A DNA stretch of 6,657 bases. It comes from an uncultured Rhodocyclaceae bacterium (GTDB lineage: Bacteria > Pseudomonadota > Gammaproteobacteria > Burkholderiales > Rhodocyclaceae). The notes below the pieces were generated by a model. It was not told the DNA's origin. It made no database searches and was given only the letters and a program-made list of their open reading frames with translations. The stretch is from positions 1 to 6,657 of the forward strand of contig CAJBAP010000202.1 of assembly GCA_903950295.1 (NCBI GenBank), given 5' to 3'. The translations under genes were made by a program, and so were the position numbers. Below, one piece after another: positions 3,841 through 6,657 of the stretch. Numbering within the stretch: the stretch's first letter is position 1; every line of letters starts with the position of its first letter.

Positions 3841-6657
3841 GTGAATAAACCGGACAAATCATCGATATTCAAGGCGTCCTTGTTGGCGGCGCTTTTGGGG
3901 GCTGCGTTTGCTTCGCAGGCTGCTGGCTTGGGCAAGCTCACGGTGTATTCGGCCATCGGCCAGCCGCTGAATGCTGAGGTTGCTCTGACGGCAACGCCTG
4001 AAGAATTGAGCGCACTGTCGGCCAAGTTGGCCTCGCACGCTGCCTTTAGCGACGCAGGCATTGATTTCATGCCGGCGCTCTCTGGTTTGCGCTTCAATGT
4101 TGCCAAGGTGCCCGGTGGTCAGTCGGTGTTGCGGCTGACGACGGATAGTCCTCTCAATGAGCCCTTCCTGCACTTCCTGGTCGAGTTGAACTGGACTGCC
4201 GGTCGCATGGTGCGGGAGTACACATTCCTGCTCGATCCTCCGGAAATGCTGCAGGTAGGCAAGCCTGCGCCGGTGATGCCGGTGGCGCCGCCTGCACAAG
4301 CCTCCTCTTTGAAGACGGTGCCTGCCAAGGCTGTGCCCGCGATCTCCACAACTTCTCCCAGGACTGCTGCTGGATCTACCGGGGTGCGTTCTGCTGCCGC
4401 ATCCTCTGCTCAGCCTGCGGTTGGCGAGTATCAGGTGAGACCGGGCGATACACTGGGCAAGATTGCTCGTGAGAACAAAGTTGAGTCGGTTAGCCTCGAT
4501 CAGATGTTGGTAGCGCTGTTCAATACTAACCGTGATGTTTTCGATGGCAACAACATGAACCGTCTGCGTGCCGGCAAGATATTGCGTCTGCCCGACCCGA
4601 CGGATGTTGGCAAGGTGGATGGGGGCGAGGCGCGCAAACTGATCGTCAGTCAGGCTGCTGATTTCAATACCTATAAGCGTCGCTTGGCTGATGCCGCCAG
4701 CAGTGCTCCGGCGACCGCGTCTGTGCCGCAACAGCAGGCAACCGGCAAGATCAAACCACAGGTCGAATCAAAGGCAGTGCCGGCGCCAACTACTGACAAA
4801 CTCGAGGTTTCGCGCACGGAAGTCGCCAAGACAGGCAAGGGGGGTGGCGGCGGCAAGAGCAACCTCGAAGAGGATCTGATTGCTCGCGACAAGTCCTTGC
4901 GCGAAGCAGCCGAACGCATTGCACTTCTGGAAAAGAATCTCGAAAACCTCAAGCACCTGGTCGAGTTGAAGAGTCAGCCGGGTGCTCAGGCGCAACAGCA
5001 GGCCCAAGCTTCACAGGTTGCTGCCGCACCCAAGCCTGCGGAAGAAAAGAAACCAGAGCCCGTTGCTGCCAAGCCTGTTGCCCCTGTGCCGGTGGCGAGT
5101 GCGCCTGCAACGACGGCACCAGCAGCGACTGCGCCCTCAGCTGCAACCGAAAAACCATCTACGGTGAGTACCGCAGTTGATGCACCCAAGCCGGCCGAAG
5201 CACCGTCCGGTGCAGCGAAGTCTCCGGATGCCGTACCCGAGCCGACCAAGGTGCCGGAACCACCGAAAGTAGCTGAACCCGCACCGGCTGCGAAGAAGCC
5301 TGCTCCGCCGCCACCGCCGCCTCCGCCCGAACCCGGCTTTATCGAAGAGAATCCAGAGCTTGTTTTTGGTGGTGGCGGTCTGATCGCCTTGCTGTTGGGT
5401 TATTTGGGCTTTACGGCATGGCGGAAGAAAAAGCAGGTGAGTGAGTCAGCTACGTTTGCCGATACTCCCAGTGTTTCAGAAAGCGACTTGGCTTCGAAGT
5501 CTGGCACTGTCTTCGGAGCTGCCAGTGAAAGCGTCGATAACGGTGAAGTCTCCATTCAGGGTGACTTCAGCGAAGGCGGTGTGCTGACCACCGAAGAGAA
5601 CGTCGATCCGGTTGCCGAGGCCGATGTCCTGATGGCCTATGGTCGCGATGGTCAGGCTGAAGAGATTCTGAAAGAAGGACTGAAGTCCGACCCGACGCGC
5701 GGTGCGATTCATCTCAAGCTCCTTGAACTCTATGCCAATCGGAAGAGTGTGCAGCAGTTCGAGGCAGTCGCTCAGAATTTGCATGGTCTGAATAGCGGCA
5801 AGGGATCTGAGTGGGACAAGGCGATTGATCTGGCACGTGGCCTTGGCGTTACCGGCGGCCTGTTTGCTGGTGTTGTTGAGGTTGCAACTCCTGCCGCAGT
5901 CGTGGAGGTTGCTGAGCCCGTGGTGAGCCAACCGGTTACCAGCGCGCCTGTTGTTGCGGAAACTGCTCCAGCCCTGCCGGAAACGCCGCCAGCCGCAGAG
6001 GCAGAGGCTGACGTGGGCTCGCTTGACTTCGATCTGGATCTGGGTACGACCAGTGGTCCGGCCATGGCTGCCGCGACCGCTGCTGCCGAGCAGGCAGCTG
6101 CAAAGCCTGCGGCCGACGAGGTCATGAGCCTTGATTTTGATTTTGATCTGGGAACGGTTGAGCCGGCCCCGGCAAGTACTACAGTTGCAGCGGAGATTGC
6201 TGAACCCGCAACGGAGGCACCAGCAGTAGCGGGCAATGACATTGATTTCTCTCTTGATTTGGGTGGGGATGTAGATGTGCCGGCGGCGGTGCCGGAGCCG
6301 GTTGCTCCTGTTGCAGAGATGGCTGCGGCGGTTGAATCCAGCGATATCGATTTCGATCTTGACTTGGGTTCTGCTGTGCCCGCTGCCGAGGAAGTGCCAG
6401 TGCGCAACCTCGCCGCAGATACACTTGGCCTCGCTGACATAAGTCTCGATCTGGGTGAGCCTGAGGTAGCGCCTCCCCTAGCTGGTGCGATGTCATTGGA
6501 TCAGGTGAAATTGCCGGATGTGGAGATGTCGGCAGTAGCGACACCTGATGCAGGAATGGATCTTGAGCTTGCTTTGGATCTTGGCGGTAGCGCTGATGCT
6601 CAAGTCGAACCCGAGACAAAAGTACCCGCAGTCGAACCGCCTGAATCGAAAATTGAT
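3841..6657 (+). CDS. fimV: FimV/HubP family polar hub protein, peptidoglycan-binding (3' end beyond window)
   Basis: The frame is open for 939 codons to the right edge. Family members in Pseudomonas (FimV) and Vibrio (HubP) are single-pass inner-membrane proteins that mark cell poles and support type IV pilus assembly, twitching and polar placement of partner proteins. Visible order: signal peptide (1-27, cleavage probably after SQA); the FimV N-terminal domain (about 29-136, starting GLGKLTVYSAIGQPLNAE); a Pro/Ala/Ser linker; a LysM peptidoglycan-binding domain (197-251, with YQVRPGDTLGKIA and NNMNRLRAGKILRLP); a Gly5 run (334-338); a coiled coil (about 341-377); a Pro/Ala/Lys-rich periplasmic spacer ending in eight prolines (489-496); a transmembrane helix (about 507-527) followed by RKKK; a TPR-like helical region (about 589-647, with LMAYGRDGQAEEILKEGL); then an acidic Ala/Pro/Glu/Asp-rich cytoplasmic tail with DLDLG-type repeats from 728. 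The conserved C-terminal FimV domain should lie beyond the window. GTG 3841 is chosen because it has a Shine-Dalgarno sequence and gives a proper signal peptide. Confidence 0.96.
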   Translation, partial: MNKPDKSSIFKASLLAALLGAAFASQAAGLGKLTVYSAIGQPLNAEVALTATPEELSALSAKLASHAAFSDAGIDFMPALSGLRFNVAKVPGGQSVLRLTTDSPLNEPFLHFLVELNWTAGRMVREYTFLLDPPEMLQVGKPAPVMPVAPPAQASSLKTVPAKAVPAISTTSPRTAAGSTGVRSAAASSAQPAVGEYQVRPGDTLGKIARENKVESVSLDQMLVALFNTNRDVFDGNNMNRLRAGKILRLPDPTDVGKVDGGEARKLIVSQAADFNTYKRRLADAASSAPATASVPQQQATGKIKPQVESKAVPAPTTDKLEVSRTEVAKTGKGGGGGKSNLEEDLIARDKSLREAAERIALLEKNLENLKHLVELKSQPGAQAQQQAQASQVAAAPKPAEEKKPEPVAAKPVAPVPVASAPATTAPAATAPSAATEKPSTVSTAVDAPKPAEAPSGAAKSPDAVPEPTKVPEPPKVAEPAPAAKKPAPPPPPPPPEPGFIEENPELVFGGGGLIALLLGYLGFTAWRKKKQVSESATFADTPSVSESDLASKSGTVFGAASESVDNGEVSIQGDFSEGGVLTTEENVDPVAEADVLMAYGRDGQAEEILKEGLKSDPTRGAIHLKLLELYANRKSVQQFEAVAQNLHGLNSGKGSEWDKAIDLARGLGVTGGLFAGVVEVATPAAVVEVAEPVVSQPVTSAPVVAETAPALPETPPAAEAEADVGSLDFDLDLGTTSGPAMAAATAAAEQAAAKPAADEVMSLDFDFDLGTVEPAPASTTVAAEIAEPATEAPAVAGNDIDFSLDLGGDVDVPAAVPEPVAPVAEMAAAVESSDIDFDLDLGSAVPAAEEVPVRNLAADTLGLADISLDLGEPEVAPPLAGAMSLDQVKLPDVEMSAVATPDAGMDLELALDLGGSADAQVEPETKVPAVEPPESKID
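4429..4593 (+). other. LysM domain within FimV
   Basis: FimV residues 197-251 form the LysM-like module in its FimV-specific extended version. It opens with YQVRPGDTL, continues through SLDQMLVALFNTN and closes with NNMNRLRAGKILRLP. In Pseudomonas FimV this domain binds peptidoglycan and is needed for assembly of the outer-membrane pilus secretin. Its place after the signal peptide and before the membrane helix puts it in the periplasm. Confidence 0.9.
4861..4971 (+). other. predicted coiled coil within FimV
   Basis: FimV residues 341-377 form a charged heptad-like stretch rich in Leu, Glu, Arg and Lys (LEEDLIARDKSLREAAERIA, then LLEKNLENLKHLVELK). It follows a flexible GKGGGGGKS segment. 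A parallel dimer or oligomer in the periplasm is the likely reading, as in other FimV proteins. This is judged from the pattern of leucines by eye. Confidence 0.7.
6022..6585 (+). repeat. degenerate acidic peptide repeats (LDFDLDLG type) in the FimV cytoplasmic tail
   Basis: The motif appears as LDFDLDLG (residues 728-735), LDFDFDLG (764-771), IDFSLDLG (801-808), IDFDLDLG (836-843), DISLDLG (866-872) and DLELALDLG (907-915). The last codons of the window (KID) may open a seventh. Copies start about 35-37 residues apart in the first four, then less regularly, with Ala/Pro/Val/Glu-rich spacers between them. The codons differ freely (for example CTT-GAC-TTC-GAT against ATC-GAT-TTC-GAT), so these are peptide-level repeats and not recent DNA duplications. 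HubP of Vibrio is known to carry acidic repeats in its cytoplasmic part, and a partner-docking role is inferred by analogy. Confidence 0.85.

Noticed and set aside
5772..6619. Long minus-strand frames rich in Ser/Ala/Thr or in Gln/Pro opposite the FimV tail
   Set aside because: These are low-complexity mirror products of the repetitive acidic FimV sequence on the plus strand.

Overview
The window looks like an ordinary chromosomal core segment of a GC-rich betaproteobacterium, most likely Rhodocyclales-like (Dechloromonas, Azonexus or Accumulibacter relatives). That placement rests on the leuB-asd-fimV gene order, the style of the proteins and the base composition. It is recognised from memory and was not checked by a search. 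Everything I can support is on the + strand. I see no rRNA, tRNA, insertion sequence, CRISPR array, phage gene or toxin-antitoxin pair.

Layout. Bases 1-66 hold the last codons of an unrecognised gene. Bases 128-1288 encode a complete 12-helix major facilitator transporter of the HcaT/phenylpropionate-permease-like group. Bases 1333-1452 encode a 39-residue entericidin-type lipoprotein. An 85-base gap follows, holding an inverted repeat that could be a weak terminator or an operator inside a leuB promoter. leuB (3-isopropylmalate dehydrogenase) is at 1538-2590 and asd (aspartate-semialdehyde dehydrogenase) at 2613-3734, 22 bases apart and probably co-transcribed. After a 106-base gap with a 9-base direct repeat and a small hairpin over the ribosome binding site, fimV starts at GTG 3841 and runs off the right edge.

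How the genes fit together. leuB and asd serve amino-acid synthesis: LeuB carries out the third step to leucine, and Asd makes the branch-point aldehyde for lysine/diaminopimelate, threonine and methionine. Diaminopimelate links Asd to cell-wall synthesis. FimV is a peptidoglycan-binding inner-membrane hub for cell-pole organisation and type IV pili. The entericidin and the transporter are envelope proteins with no demonstrated link to the pathway. As I recall, related genomes often carry leuC, an entericidin and leuD ahead of leuB; here leuC and leuD are not in the window and a transporter precedes the entericidin.

I found no convincing new biological system. The points most worth a second look are the degenerate acidic LDFDLDLG-type repeats in the cytoplasmic half of FimV, the inverted repeat ahead of leuB, and the hairpin covering the fimV ribosome binding site.
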